The notes beneath the pieces are model-generated. The model was not told the DNA's origin and did no database searches. It saw nothing but the letters and a program-made list of their open reading frames with translations. Positions 55,274-64,000 of a stretch of 64,000 nt of DNA are shown here, in pieces. How positions within the stretch are numbered: position 1 is the stretch's first letter; each line of letters begins with the position of its first letter. The stretch is from Paenibacillus sp. OK003 (GTDB lineage Bacteria; Bacillota; Bacilli; Paenibacillales; Paenibacillaceae), in the NCBI RefSeq assembly GCF_900109515.1, contig NZ_FOBD01000006.1, positions 248,001-312,000 on the forward strand, in the 5' to 3' direction. The position numbers were made by a program, and so were the translations under genes.

Positions 55274-55313
55274 TGGAGCTGCTGTCATAGGATATATAGG
55301 TAGAGCAGCTCCA
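55274..55313. repeat. Perfect 10-bp inverted repeat between gmk and rpoZ
   Basis: TGGAGCTGCT (55274-55283) is the exact reverse complement of AGCAGCTCCA (55304-55313), with a 20-bp AT-rich loop. No T-run follows, so it is not a standard terminator. It may be an operator, a processing site or an RNA stabiliser. Confidence 0.85.
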
Positions 55314-55399
55314 GTCTGGTTAGCGTATCCAGCGGTGCACCATAAATCCGTCAGGCGGCGAATTGTGATTATACTAATGCAAAGAGGTGTTTTGTAAAT

Positions 55400-55615
55400 A
55401 TGCTGTATCCTTCTATTGATGAAATGATGAACAAAGTCGACAGCAAGTATTCCCTTGTTGTGGCCGCTTCCCGCCGGGCAAGACAGCTTCGTGAAGGTGA
55501 GAAAACGGATTTGAGAAATGCCAGATCCCATAAACAGGTTGGCGTTGCACTTGAAGAAATTTATGGTGATCTGCTCGTTGTCATCAAAGGACAGGACGAA
55601 GAGGAAGAAGAGTAA
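55400..55615 (+). CDS. rpoZ: RNA polymerase omega subunit
   Basis: This 71-residue protein has the omega pattern MLYPSIDEMMNKVDSKYSLVVAASRRARQL (two blocks), then KQVGVALEEIYGDLL and an acidic tail. Omega helps fold and assemble the beta' subunit. AGAGGTG precedes ATG 55400. It lies between gmk and coaBC as in Bacillus. A terminator follows, which may make coaBC partly independent. Confidence 0.95.
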   Translation: MLYPSIDEMMNKVDSKYSLVVAASRRARQLREGEKTDLRNARSHKQVGVALEEIYGDLLVVIKGQDEEEEE

Positions 55616-55666
55616 GCCGCCTGCGGCTGCTCTTCAACTGCATACGGCGCAAGCCGGATTTATTTG

Positions 55667-55691
55667 ACAACCGCGAGGTTGTTATTTTTTT
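55667..55691 (+). terminator. Rho-independent terminator of rpoZ
   Basis: ACAACC (55667-55672), loop GCGA, GGTTGT (55677-55682), then ATTTTTTT. Confidence 0.75.
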
Positions 55692-55735
55692 CTCTATTCA
55701 TCCTTATAAAGGTTGTATATATCGGGGGGATAACC

Positions 55736-56971
55736 ATGTTGAACGGTAAAAAAATCGTGCTTGGTGTGACTGGCGGCATAGCCGCATACAAGGCGGCTAC
55801 ATTATGCAGCAGGCTGGTGCAAAAAGGAGCGGACGTTCATGTCATTATGACGAATTCCGCCAAACAGTTTATTACCGAATTAACGCTGCAAACCTTGACC
55901 CGAAATGTAGTATATAGTGATACATTTGATGAGCGGGAGCCTTCGGTCGTCTCGCATATTCATCTGGCTGATCTGGCCGATCTTGTGTTGGTTGCTCCGG
56001 CAACAGCCAATGTGATTGCCAAAATGGCACATGGGATGGCAGATGATATGCTCTCAACAACCTTGCTTGCAACCACTGCTCCGGTGATGATTGCGCCAGC
56101 GATGAATGTACATATGTATGATCATCCGGCGGTACAGCATAATATGTGTCTGTTAACCGAGCGTGGAACCATGATGATTGAACCGGGTGAAGGTCAGCTG
56201 GCGTGCGGGTATGTGGGCAAAGGGCGTTTGGAAGAGCCAGAGACAATTGTCGATGTGGTGGAACGTTTTTTTGAACAGCAGGAGTCTGTCAAACGGGAAC
56301 GCAATGAACAGCTTTCTTTGTTGAGTGGAAAGAAGGTTGTGGTCACTGCAGGAGGAACCATTGAACGCATTGATCCGGTGAGATATATTACCAATGATTC
56401 TTCAGGCAAAATGGGTTTTGCCATTGCAGCGGCAGCGCGTGATCTGGGGGCAGATGTAACTTTAGTTATGGGAAATACCCAGGTTCAGCCACCAGCCAAT
56501 GTACATGTGATCCCGGTACAGTCTGCGCAGGATATGTATGATGCGGTAGTAAGCCAATGGGATAATGCAGATATCGTGGTTAAGGCCGCAGCTGTTGCGG
56601 ATTATCGCCCCAAGGAAGTGTACACAGAGAAAATCAAGAAGAAAGGCGATACATTATCGCTTGAACTTATTAAAAATATAGATATTCTTGAAACGCTGGG
56701 CAAGCAGAAGAGCCATCAATTTTTGATTGGTTTTGCTGCGGAGACCAATTCATTAGAAATGTATGCACGTGAGAAACTGGAACGGAAAAACTGTGATCTG
56801 ATCGTAGCCAATGATGTCACCCAGGCGGGTGCCGGATTTGGAACAGATACCAACGCGGTGCACATCTATGACCGTGAAGGTTTGGTGGAGGAGCTCCAGG
56901 TGGTGGCCAAGGAAGAGGTGGCCCGCAGGTTGCTTTCGATTGCGGCGGAGCGCATTGCCGGGAGGAATTAA
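55736..56971 (+). CDS. coaBC: Phosphopantothenoylcysteine decarboxylase/synthetase
   Basis: The bifunctional enzyme makes 4'-phosphopantetheine for coenzyme A. The 411-residue protein has the CoaC flavin domain (about 1-185) with [31 protein letters not shown] and [12 protein letters not shown], then the CoaB domain with [23 protein letters not shown] split and [22 protein letters not shown] 55736 follows a GGGGGG site. An earlier in-frame start would add a hydrophobic 24-residue stretch unlike the family. priA starts 1 bp after the stop. Confidence 0.95.
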   Translation: MLNGKKIVLGVTGGIAAYKAATLCSRLVQKGADVHVIMTNSAKQFITELTLQTLTRNVVYSDTFDEREPSVVSHIHLADLADLVLVAPATANVIAKMAHGMADDMLSTTLLATTAPVMIAPAMNVHMYDHPAVQHNMCLLTERGTMMIEPGEGQLACGYVGKGRLEEPETIVDVVERFFEQQESVKRERNEQLSLLSGKKVVVTAGGTIERIDPVRYITNDSSGKMGFAIAAAARDLGADVTLVMGNTQVQPPANVHVIPVQSAQDMYDAVVSQWDNADIVVKAAAVADYRPKEVYTEKIKKKGDTLSLELIKNIDILETLGKQKSHQFLIGFAAETNSLEMYAREKLERKNCDLIVANDVTQAGAGFGTDTNAVHIYDREGLVEELQVVAKEEVARRLLSIAAERIAGRN

Positions 56972-56972
56972 T

Positions 56973-59522
56973 ATGGAGATCGCCAAGGTTATTGTCGATG
57001 TTCCTGTGAAGGAAACAGACCGGCCGTTTGATTATCTGGTGCCGGAATCCATGCGTGAATGGATTGAGATTGGCAGCAGGGTAGGTGTACCTTTTGGTCA
57101 TCGGACGGTGCAGGGTTTCGTGATTGATCTGGTGCCGCGCACGGGTACGGAGACTTTCAAACTCAAACCGATTCAGGAATTGCTGGATATCGTTCCACCG
57201 TTGTCAGAAGATTTGGTTGAATTGGCCGAATGGATGAGTGAACGTTATGCCAGCAACCGCATTTTGTCTTTGCAGGTGATGGTACCGACTGCGCTGAAAG
57301 GGAAAGCAGAGCGGTATATTTCCCTTGGAGATGCGTTGGATGGACAAATGGCAGGTTCGGCGTCAGGTGAAGAAGTTCTTTTTGTGTGGGGCGAAGAATC
57401 GACTTCAGAAAAAGTACAGCAAGATATTATTCGGTTTGTGAAGAGTCGTGGGCAGGTTCCGCTCCAGCAACTGAGTCGTAAATACCCCAATCATGCTGCG
57501 CTGATCAAGAAGTTGTTGCTCAGTGGTGTCCTGCTGGAAAGTCAGGCGATTAAGGACAAGCTCAATAAAAAAACGATGAAATCCATTGATCTTGCTGTGG
57601 ATGTGGCGGCTGCGGAAGAGGCATTGAATTCATTCCCTGCAAAGGCACAACGGCAAAAGGAAGTTTTGGCTTTCTTGCTGGAAATGAAAGAACTGTTGCC
57701 GATGGCGATGAAAGAATTGCTGTCCGCACTTCAGGTATCAGCGGCTACAGTCAAAGGTCTGGAGGAGAAAGGGCTGGTTGTAACGGAGGACGTCGAAGTC
57801 TTTCGTGACCCTTATCAGGGACGCAAGTTCCGTGCGACCGAGCCACTGAATCTGACCGACGAGCAGCAGCATGTTTATAACCATATTAATGGTCGATTGC
57901 AGGAAAGGCGCCACGGCGTCTTTTTGCTTCATGGTGTAACAGGCAGTGGCAAAACGGAAGTATACCTCCAGACCATTCAGCGCTGTATTGAACAGGATCG
58001 ACAGGCCATTGTGCTTGTACCCGAGATTGCACTGACACCGCAGATGGTTGAGCGTTTTAAAGGACGTTTTGGTGATCAGGTTGCCGTGATGCACAGTCGG
58101 TTGTCTGGTGGAGAGCGTTATGATGAGTGGCGCAAAATTCGGGAAGGTCAGGTGAAGGTTGCCATTGGCGCCCGTTCAGCTGTCTTTGCTCCGTTCAGTC
58201 GTCTTGGTCTGATCATTATGGACGAGGAGCACGAGACTTCATATAAACAGGAAGAAACCCCGAAATATCATGCCCGTGATGTTGCGGTAAAAAGAGCACA
58301 GCAGCATCAGGCGGTCGTTGTCCTGGGTTCAGCGACACCTTCGCTGGAAAGTTACTATGCTGCCCGTTCACAGAGCAATGATGATTTTGCACCACTTTTG
58401 TTGGAGATGCCTACCCGCGCACTTGGTAATAAGCTGCCGGAGGTACGGATTGTTGATATGCGCGAAGAGTTGAAGGACGGCAATCGCTCGATGTTCAGCC
58501 GCGCCTTGCACAAAGGATTGGAAGAGCGGTTGGAGCGTGGGGAACAGACCGTGCTTCTGCTGAATCGACGTGGCTATTCCACCTTTGTGATGTGCCGCAG
58601 TTGTGGATACGTTGCAGGCTGTCCCGAGTGTGATATTTCATTAACTTATCATCAGCGCTCCAATAATCTTCGTTGTCACTATTGTGGATATGCGGAAGCG
58701 GCGCCAGAAGTGTGCCCGGATTGCGGCAGCGAGCATATTCGATATTTCGGTACAGGTACGCAGCGGGTAGAGGAAGAATTGGCGAAGCTGTTCCCGGGTA
58801 TTCGCGTCATTCGGATGGACGTGGATACAACGAGCGAAAAAGGGTCGCATGAGAAATTGTTGAAGCAGTTTCGCGAGAAAAAGGCAGACGTATTACTGGG
58901 TACCCAAATGGTTGCCAAAGGGCTTGATTTTCCTGATGTCACCCTGGTTGGTGTCATCACAGCAGACTCGGCGCTCAATTTGCCTGATTTCCGGGCTGCC
59001 GAAAAAACATTTCAACTGCTCACCCAGGTGGCGGGCCGTGCAGGTCGACATCAACTTCCGGGCGAGGTGTTTGTCCAGTCCTATACACCAGAGCACTATT
59101 CGATTGGGCATGCGAGCCAGCATGACTATGTTTCGTTTGTCCGTGAGGAATTATTGCATCGGCGCAATTTGCAGTATCCGCCTTACTGTCGCCTGATTTT
59201 GGTGACCTTCTCACATGAGCAGCTTCCGGTACTGATCCGGCTGGCGGAGAACTACACACGAATACTGAAAGAAAAGGCAAATGCTGTTGGCTGGTTAGGC
59301 AGTTTGGATCGTTTCAGCAATGATGCCTTTGACGTGCTTGGGCCGGTAGCATCACCGATTCCTCGGATCAAGAATAGATACAGATTCCAATGTATGATAA
59401 AATGGCGGGGGGATGTCGACGCCATTGGACTGGCGCTCGCGACGGCCCGGCGCATGGACGACGATGTTCAGGCGCAGAAGCTGCAAATTAGTCTGGATGT
59501 AGACCCGCAAATGTTAATGTGA
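56973..59522 (+). CDS. priA: Primosomal protein N' (PriA helicase)
   Basis: PriA restarts stalled replication forks by loading the primosome. The 849-residue protein begins MEIAKVIVDVPVKETDRPFDYLVP. It has Walker A HGVTGSGKTEVY, Walker B MDEEHETSYKQ, motif GSATPSLESYY, and eight zinc-binding cysteines between MCRSCGYVAGCPEC and CPDCGSEHIRYFG. The C-terminal helicase lobe contains GTQMVAKGLDFP and AGRAGR. GGGAGGAAT precedes ATG 56973, and only one base separates it from the coaBC stop. A 180-bp gap without clear signals follows. Confidence 0.96.
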   Translation: MEIAKVIVDVPVKETDRPFDYLVPESMREWIEIGSRVGVPFGHRTVQGFVIDLVPRTGTETFKLKPIQELLDIVPPLSEDLVELAEWMSERYASNRILSLQVMVPTALKGKAERYISLGDALDGQMAGSASGEEVLFVWGEESTSEKVQQDIIRFVKSRGQVPLQQLSRKYPNHAALIKKLLLSGVLLESQAIKDKLNKKTMKSIDLAVDVAAAEEALNSFPAKAQRQKEVLAFLLEMKELLPMAMKELLSALQVSAATVKGLEEKGLVVTEDVEVFRDPYQGRKFRATEPLNLTDEQQHVYNHINGRLQERRHGVFLLHGVTGSGKTEVYLQTIQRCIEQDRQAIVLVPEIALTPQMVERFKGRFGDQVAVMHSRLSGGERYDEWRKIREGQVKVAIGARSAVFAPFSRLGLIIMDEEHETSYKQEETPKYHARDVAVKRAQQHQAVVVLGSATPSLESYYAARSQSNDDFAPLLLEMPTRALGNKLPEVRIVDMREELKDGNRSMFSRALHKGLEERLERGEQTVLLLNRRGYSTFVMCRSCGYVAGCPECDISLTYHQRSNNLRCHYCGYAEAAPEVCPDCGSEHIRYFGTGTQRVEEELAKLFPGIRVIRMDVDTTSEKGSHEKLLKQFREKKADVLLGTQMVAKGLDFPDVTLVGVITADSALNLPDFRAAEKTFQLLTQVAGRAGRHQLPGEVFVQSYTPEHYSIGHASQHDYVSFVREELLHRRNLQYPPYCRLILVTFSHEQLPVLIRLAENYTRILKEKANAVGWLGSLDRFSNDAFDVLGPVASPIPRIKNRYRFQCMIKWRGDVDAIGLALATARRMDDDVQAQKLQISLDVDPQMLM

Positions 59523-59703
59523 GCATTTGTAGTAAAATGCGGATGTAAACAAGCGGTATAAACATAGATTAAAACAACATGAATGATGGCTCGATCTTAA
59601 AATCAGTTTTTGATACCTGCTACATAGCAGAAAATCAGTACTTATTTTTGAAATGAGCCTGATGTCCTGAAATTATGATGAGGATTAGGAAGGTGCTTAC
59701 AAC

Positions 59704-60192
59704 ATGTCGATTCGTATTATCGTGAAAGAACCGGATGAGGTACTACACAAAAGAGCTAAAGAAGTAACTAAAGTTACACCTAATGTACAGAAACTGCTGG
59801 ATGATATGGCAGATACGATGTATGACGCAGAAGGCGTAGGTCTGGCTGCACCACAGGTTGGTATTTTGAAACGGCTTATTGTGATCGATTGCGGAGATGA
59901 GCAGGGCCTGATCAAGATGATCAATCCGGAGATTATTGCAAGTGAGGGAGAGCAATTTGGACCCGAAGGCTGCTTGAGTATCCCTGGCATTAATGGTGAT
60001 GTGCGTCGTTTTGAGACGGTTACAGTCAAAGGGCTGGACCGCGAAGGCAAGGAACTGATTATTACGGGCAGCGGGCTGTTGTCACGCGCATTCCAGCATG
60101 AGATTGACCATTTGGATGGCGTGCTCTTTACGGATATTGCTGAAAAAGTGTACGAAATTGCAGCCGATCAAACCGGGCCGCGTCGTAACTAA
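59704..60192 (+). CDS. def: Peptide deformylase
   Basis: The metalloenzyme removes formyl groups from nascent N-terminal methionine. The 162-residue protein has all three motifs: GVGLAAPQVG, EGCLS and QHEIDHLDG with the metal-binding cysteine and two histidines. AGGAAGG precedes ATG 59704. fmt starts 12 bp after the stop, the usual pairing of the enzymes that add and remove formyl groups. Confidence 0.96.
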   Translation: MSIRIIVKEPDEVLHKRAKEVTKVTPNVQKLLDDMADTMYDAEGVGLAAPQVGILKRLIVIDCGDEQGLIKMINPEIIASEGEQFGPEGCLSIPGINGDVRRFETVTVKGLDREGKELIITGSGLLSRAFQHEIDHLDGVLFTDIAEKVYEIAADQTGPRRN

Positions 60193-60204
60193 GGAGTGAT
60201 CGAC

Positions 60205-61158
60205 TTGAATATTGTTTTTATGGGAACGCCTGAATTTGCAGTTCCGTCTCTCGATATGCTTATTGCCGAGGGATATAACGTGGTTGGGGTAGTGACACAG
60301 CCGGATAAACCACAGGGACGTAAAAAGGTGCTTACACCAACACCAGTCAAGGCTGCGGCAGAACGCCACGGCCTGCCTGTATTTCAACCAGTGAAACTGC
60401 GTGCTCCAGAAGCGGTGGCCCGATTGGCTGAATGGAAACCGGATCTGATTGTGACTGCGGCTTTTGGGCAGATTCTGCCCAAAGCTGTGCTCGATATGCC
60501 CGTTCGTGGTTGTGTGAACGTGCATGGCTCTCTTTTGCCAAAATATCGCGGTGGTGCCCCGATTCAACGTTCCATTATTAATGGAGAGCCGGTGACGGGA
60601 GTTACACTGATGTTTATGGCGGAAGGCCTGGATACGGGAGATATGATCTCACGTGTGGAAGTGGAGATTACGGATGAAGATACATCAGGGTCCATGTTTG
60701 TAAAGCTCAGCGAAGCGGGCTCCAAATTGCTTCAGGAAGAAATGCCGCGGCTGGTTGCAGGCGAAACAACGGCTGTCCCACAGGATGAAGCTGAGGCCTC
60801 GTATGCACGTAATCTGACTCGGGATGACGAGAAGATGGACTGGAATCGGACGTCGCGTGAACTGTTCAATCAGATTCGTGGTCTTGTGCCGTTCTCGGGT
60901 GCATTCACAATGTGGGATGAGCAGGTCTTCAAGGTCTGGGCAGCAGCAAATCCGAAGCAGACAGATGTACTCTCGTCTTCGGATGCTGGACAAGCTGAGC
61001 CGGGAACGGTGCTACAATTGGGCAAGAACGGCATTGAAGTTCGCACAGGTGATGGCTCTCTCTGGCTTACTGAGGTTCAGCCAGCAGGCAAAAAAGTAAT
61101 GCAAGTTGCTGACTTTGCCCGTGGTGGTACCCTGAAACCAGGAACGGTGCTGCAATGA
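60205..61158 (+). CDS. fmt: Methionyl-tRNA formyltransferase
   Basis: The enzyme formylates initiator Met-tRNA using 10-formyl-THF. The 317-residue protein opens NIVFMGTPEFAVPSL and has NVHGSLLPKYRGGAPIQRSI in two conserved blocks and GVTLMFMAEGLDTGDM. TTG 60205 is chosen because AAGGAG (60191-60196) is 8 bp away and it gives MNIVFMG; a GTG at 60196 overlaps that site. The rsmB start overlaps the stop by 4 bp (ATGA). Confidence 0.95.
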   Translation: MNIVFMGTPEFAVPSLDMLIAEGYNVVGVVTQPDKPQGRKKVLTPTPVKAAAERHGLPVFQPVKLRAPEAVARLAEWKPDLIVTAAFGQILPKAVLDMPVRGCVNVHGSLLPKYRGGAPIQRSIINGEPVTGVTLMFMAEGLDTGDMISRVEVEITDEDTSGSMFVKLSEAGSKLLQEEMPRLVAGETTAVPQDEAEASYARNLTRDDEKMDWNRTSRELFNQIRGLVPFSGAFTMWDEQVFKVWAAANPKQTDVLSSSDAGQAEPGTVLQLGKNGIEVRTGDGSLWLTEVQPAGKKVMQVADFARGGTLKPGTVLQ

Positions 61159-62675
61159 GCGGAAATACACCTGGCCGTCCATCAGGAAATGGTCAACAAG
61201 TCGCAGGGAATGCGTCCGGGCGCGGCGGAAATCAACGTCGTCCGAACCATGGAAAATCGGGTCGTGCAGGACATTCATCTGCATCCCCATCTTCAGCCAA
61301 TGGTGCCTCACGCTCGGAGCGGCCCAAAACATCTGCTCGTGCACTCGCCGTTAAGGTACTCAGCGCCGTTGAGCAAGAAGGGGCATACAGCAATCTTGAG
61401 CTGAACCGGCGTCTGAAAGAGGCCGATCTAAGTCCGGCAGATGCTGGACTGGCTACAGAGTTGGTCTATGGTACGATCGCAAGACGGAATACCCTTGATT
61501 ATTTTCTGGAACGCTATGTAGCCAAAGGTGTATCCAAGCTGCAACCGTGGGTGCGCAGCCTGCTGCGCATCAGCGTGTACCAGATGTTATATCTGGACCG
61601 TATTCCGGAACACGCGGTGGTGAGTGAAGCTGTCAATTTGGCTAAGAAATTGGGCCATCAGGGCATCTCCGGTATGGTGAATGGCGTTCTGCGGAACATG
61701 ATTCGCAATCGTGATGAGCTGCGTATTCCCGAACATCTGCCTGCTGCTGAACGTATCTCACTGGAGCATTCTCATCCGCTGTGGATGGTCGAACGCTGGA
61801 TCAGCCAGTATGGCGAAGAGACAGCGGAAGCGATCTGTCGTGCAAATAATGAACCGCCTGCGGTTAGTGTTCGTGTGAACACGACAATGACTACACGTGA
61901 GAAACTGATGCAAGAGATGGTGAGCACGGGTGCGATCGTGGAACCTTCCCGACTTAGTCCGGACGGTATTCTCGTTCGCAGTGGTGGCAACATGGCTCTT
62001 ACGTCCTGGTATCGGGATGGCTTGCTGTCCGTTCAGGATGAAAGTTCCATGCTTGTAGCCGAGGCAGTTGGGCCTGAAGAAGGTCAGACTGTACTGGACT
62101 GTTGTGCAGCTCCCGGCGGAAAGACAGCCCATATGGCTGAGAAAATGCAGGACCGTGGACGGATTGTGGCCAATGATGTACATGCTCACAAACGTCAGTT
62201 GATCATGGATCAGGCAGATCGTCTGGGACTCAGCTGCATTGATGCTGTGACAGGTGATGCGCTTGATCTGGATGCGCGTTATCCGGAGGCATCCTTTGAC
62301 CGTATTCTGCTGGATGCGCCATGTTCCGGTCTGGGTGTTATTCGCCGCAAGCCGGATGTCAAATGGACCAAAACTGTGGAAGATATCCACGATATCTCCA
62401 ATCTGCAACGTGAACTGCTGGAGCGGGTTGCACCGCTATTAAAGCCGGGCGGTATTCTGGTGTATAGTACGTGTACAATCGAGCCTGCGGAGAACGAGCA
62501 TAGAGTCGCTGACTTCTTGGACCGGCATCCGGAATACAAGGCGGCTGAAGAGTCTGCCTGGTCTGGTCTGGAAACAGCCGAGTGGAAGGTTGTGAACGGT
62601 GGTGTGCAGATCCTGCCACAGTACGCTCACAGTGACGGATTTTTCATTGCCAGGTTGACAAGGATAGCGGATTAA
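61155..62675 (+). CDS. rsmB: 16S rRNA (cytosine-967-C5) methyltransferase RsmB
   Basis: The enzyme methylates C967 of 16S rRNA. The 506-residue protein has an NusB-like RNA-binding domain (about 58-190), then the SAM-dependent domain with DCCAAPGGKTAHMAE, LLDAPCSGLGVIRRKPD and VYSTCTIEPAENE; the two catalytic cysteines are in those last blocks. The first 55 residues are a low-complexity Gly/Ser/Asn/Arg extension absent from Bacillus RsmB (447 residues). It is translationally coupled to fmt. A terminator follows. Confidence 0.95.
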   Translation: MSGNTPGRPSGNGQQVAGNASGRGGNQRRPNHGKSGRAGHSSASPSSANGASRSERPKTSARALAVKVLSAVEQEGAYSNLELNRRLKEADLSPADAGLATELVYGTIARRNTLDYFLERYVAKGVSKLQPWVRSLLRISVYQMLYLDRIPEHAVVSEAVNLAKKLGHQGISGMVNGVLRNMIRNRDELRIPEHLPAAERISLEHSHPLWMVERWISQYGEETAEAICRANNEPPAVSVRVNTTMTTREKLMQEMVSTGAIVEPSRLSPDGILVRSGGNMALTSWYRDGLLSVQDESSMLVAEAVGPEEGQTVLDCCAAPGGKTAHMAEKMQDRGRIVANDVHAHKRQLIMDQADRLGLSCIDAVTGDALDLDARYPEASFDRILLDAPCSGLGVIRRKPDVKWTKTVEDIHDISNLQRELLERVAPLLKPGGILVYSTCTIEPAENEHRVADFLDRHPEYKAAEESAWSGLETAEWKVVNGGVQILPQYAHSDGFFIARLTRIAD

Positions 62676-62701
62676 CAGTTTAATAGAGCACTGAAGGATA
62701 G

Positions 62702-62731
62702 CCGCCGAGGGGAACTTCGGCGGATTTCTTT
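62702..62731 (+). terminator. Rho-independent terminator of the def-fmt-rsmB operon
   Basis: CCGCCGA (62702-62708) pairs with TCGGCGG (62717-62723), then ATTTCTTT. Confidence 0.75.
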
Positions 62732-62928
62732 GTGATTAGCCTCAAGGCTTAACATCAGTAAAAAGTGATGATAGGGTGCGACGCAGCCATTGAGGTGTTA
62801 TAATGCATGAAGTAAAGGCATCAAGGGTATACATGGATGTAAAGTGGTCTTTGTGATAGAATAGGACGAATGGAAAGAAAAGATGGAAGACGATTAAAAG
62901 AAAAGAAGGAATAGGTGTTGACAACAAA

Positions 62929-63969
62929 ATGAAACCTTTTATATATGATTATTCCCTAGAGGAGCTGCAACAGTGGGCTGTTGAGAACGGGGAACCGGCT
63001 TTTCGCGGTGGTCAGATCTTTGACTGGATTTATGTGAAACGTGTGAATGATTTCAGTGAAATGACGAACCTGTCCAAAGCGCTGCGTGAAAAGCTGACTG
63101 AACAATTTGAATTTGTTACACTTACTGAAATTACGAAGTTTGAATCCAAGGATGGAACGGTGAAATTCCTGTTCGGTCTGCACGATGATCATGCGATCGA
63201 AACAGTTATTATGAAGCATAACTATGGTAACAGCATCTGTGTAACAACACAGGTTGGCTGCCGGATTGGCTGCACGTTCTGTGCATCCACGCTGGGTGGA
63301 CTCAAACGTAACCTTACAGCTGGCGAAATTGTCGCTCAAGTTGTGCAAGCCCAGAAAATTCTGGATGAACGCGGTGAGCGGGTCAGCAGCATCGTAATCA
63401 TGGGTTCAGGTGAGCCTTTTGAGAACTATGAAGCAACAATGACGTTCCTGCGGATCATGATTCACGAAAAAGGGCTGAATATCGGTCAGCGCCATATTAC
63501 GGTGTCCACAAGTGGAATTGTACCGAACATTTACAAGTTTGCAGATGAAGATACACAGATTAACCTGGCGATTTCCATCCATGCGCCAAATGATGCATTG
63601 CGTTCCAAATTGATGCCGGTAAACCGCCGTTTTCCTTTTGACGATGTGATGGAGTCGTTGCGTTATTACTTAGCAAAAACGGGTCGCAGAATTACGTTTG
63701 AGTACGCACTTATCGGTGGTGTGAATGATCAGCCGGAACATGCGGCAGAACTGGCAGGCGTGCTGAAGAACATGCTGTGCCACGTGAACCTGATTCCGGT
63801 CAACCATGTACCTGAACGCAAGTACGTAAGAACATCCAGAAGCGACATTTTCAATTTTCAGAAGATTCTTTCGGAGCAGGGTGTTAATGTAACCATTCGT
63901 CGTGAACAGGGACATGATATTGCTGCCGCTTGCGGTCAGCTTCGTGCAAAGCATATGGAGTTGAGGTGA
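62929..63969 (+). CDS. rlmN: Dual-specificity RNA methyltransferase RlmN
   Basis: This radical-SAM enzyme methylates C2 of A2503 in 23S rRNA and A37 of some tRNAs. The 346-residue protein has the cluster motif [10 protein letters not shown] (three cysteines, CxxxCxxC), [22 protein letters not shown] and the C-terminal AAACGQL with the methyl-carrying cysteine. The ribosome binding site before ATG 62929 is weak and distant (AAGGA at 62906-62910); a TTG and a GTG nearby are out of frame. It follows rsmB after a terminator and precedes the prpC start. Confidence 0.95.
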   Translation: MKPFIYDYSLEELQQWAVENGEPAFRGGQIFDWIYVKRVNDFSEMTNLSKALREKLTEQFEFVTLTEITKFESKDGTVKFLFGLHDDHAIETVIMKHNYGNSICVTTQVGCRIGCTFCASTLGGLKRNLTAGEIVAQVVQAQKILDERGERVSSIVIMGSGEPFENYEATMTFLRIMIHEKGLNIGQRHITVSTSGIVPNIYKFADEDTQINLAISIHAPNDALRSKLMPVNRRFPFDDVMESLRYYLAKTGRRITFEYALIGGVNDQPEHAAELAGVLKNMLCHVNLIPVNHVPERKYVRTSRSDIFNFQKILSEQGVNVTIRREQGHDIAAACGQLRAKHMELR

Positions 63970-63976
63970 GAACGTT

Positions 63977-64000
63977 TTGATCAAAACAGTTCATGTGAGC
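63977..64000 (+). CDS. prpC: Start of the next gene, probably PP2C phosphatase PrpC (partial)
   Basis: GAGGTGA at 63963-63969 is followed by TTG at 63977 and seven codons (MIKTVHVS) before the window ends. In Bacillus the gene after rlmN is the Ser/Thr phosphatase prpC, followed by prkC, and a start like MIKTVHVS fits PP2C family N-termini. The identity rests on gene order and eight residues only. Confidence 0.45.

Noticed and set aside
1..64000. tRNA or rRNA genes, CRISPR arrays, insertion sequences, prophage genes
   Set aside because: Scanning both strands by eye, I found no spaced repeats, transposase motifs, phage structural genes or rRNA-like blocks. A tRNA could be missed by eye and should be checked with a tRNA scanner.

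Overview
The window looks like a chromosomal core segment of a Paenibacillus-type member of the Bacillota. This rests on strong AGGAGG-type ribosome binding sites with frequent TTG and GTG starts, dense rho-independent terminators, and marker genes such as ccpA, ytxJ, acuA/acsA, remA, ylaN, ylbF/ylbG, rqcH and a PBP1A carrying fibronectin type III repeats. The species assignment is an inference from gene content. I saw no rRNA, tRNA, CRISPR array, prophage or insertion sequence.

Layout. 1-6.9 kb holds accessory or small genes: a cut-off SDR protein with a TetR remnant beside it, several small conserved proteins, a PLP-dependent arginine/lysine decarboxylase (speA-like) with a structured leader, and an MFS transporter. 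7-12 kb carries gndA, shikimate kinase, a rhodanese, an unusual EPSP synthase (aroA) and a CoA-binding protein. 12.2-20 kb is a sugar-uptake and carbon-control region: a GlcNAc-type PTS permease (nagE-like) overlapping ptsI, then ytxJ, ccpA and mtnN. 19.8-22.4 kb is the divergent acuA/acsA pair with a consensus CRE site between the genes, so CcpA, encoded 2 kb away, probably controls acetate activation directly. 22.6-37 kb mixes envelope and housekeeping genes: PBP1A, rpsD with its own leader, a GGDEF protein, a lipoprotein, an M29 aminopeptidase, an HPr-like protein without the catalytic histidine, ylaN, a Ca2+/H+ antiporter, an Asp23 protein, ftsW/yugN and an M20 hydrolase.

37.4-41.1 kb encodes an XPB-type helicase followed by a second large protein with an XPB/Ssl2-like helicase-associated region. 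This pair is the best candidate for a poorly described system here. 41.2-45.2 kb has ylbF, ylbG, an unknown protein, a LysR regulator, a PHP phosphoesterase and an acetyltransferase.

45.4-64 kb follows the conserved Bacillus order yloA(rqcH)-yloB-yloC-remA-gmk-rpoZ-coaBC-priA-def-fmt-rsmB-rlmN, with the probable first codons of prpC at the right edge. Here rqcH is divergent, and dapF plus a homocysteine methyltransferase/MTHFR fusion lie between yloB and yloC. The genes from the yicC homologue to rlmN are nearly all co-directional and cover mRNA turnover, biofilm control, GMP and CoA synthesis, replication restart, N-terminal formyl handling and rRNA methylation.
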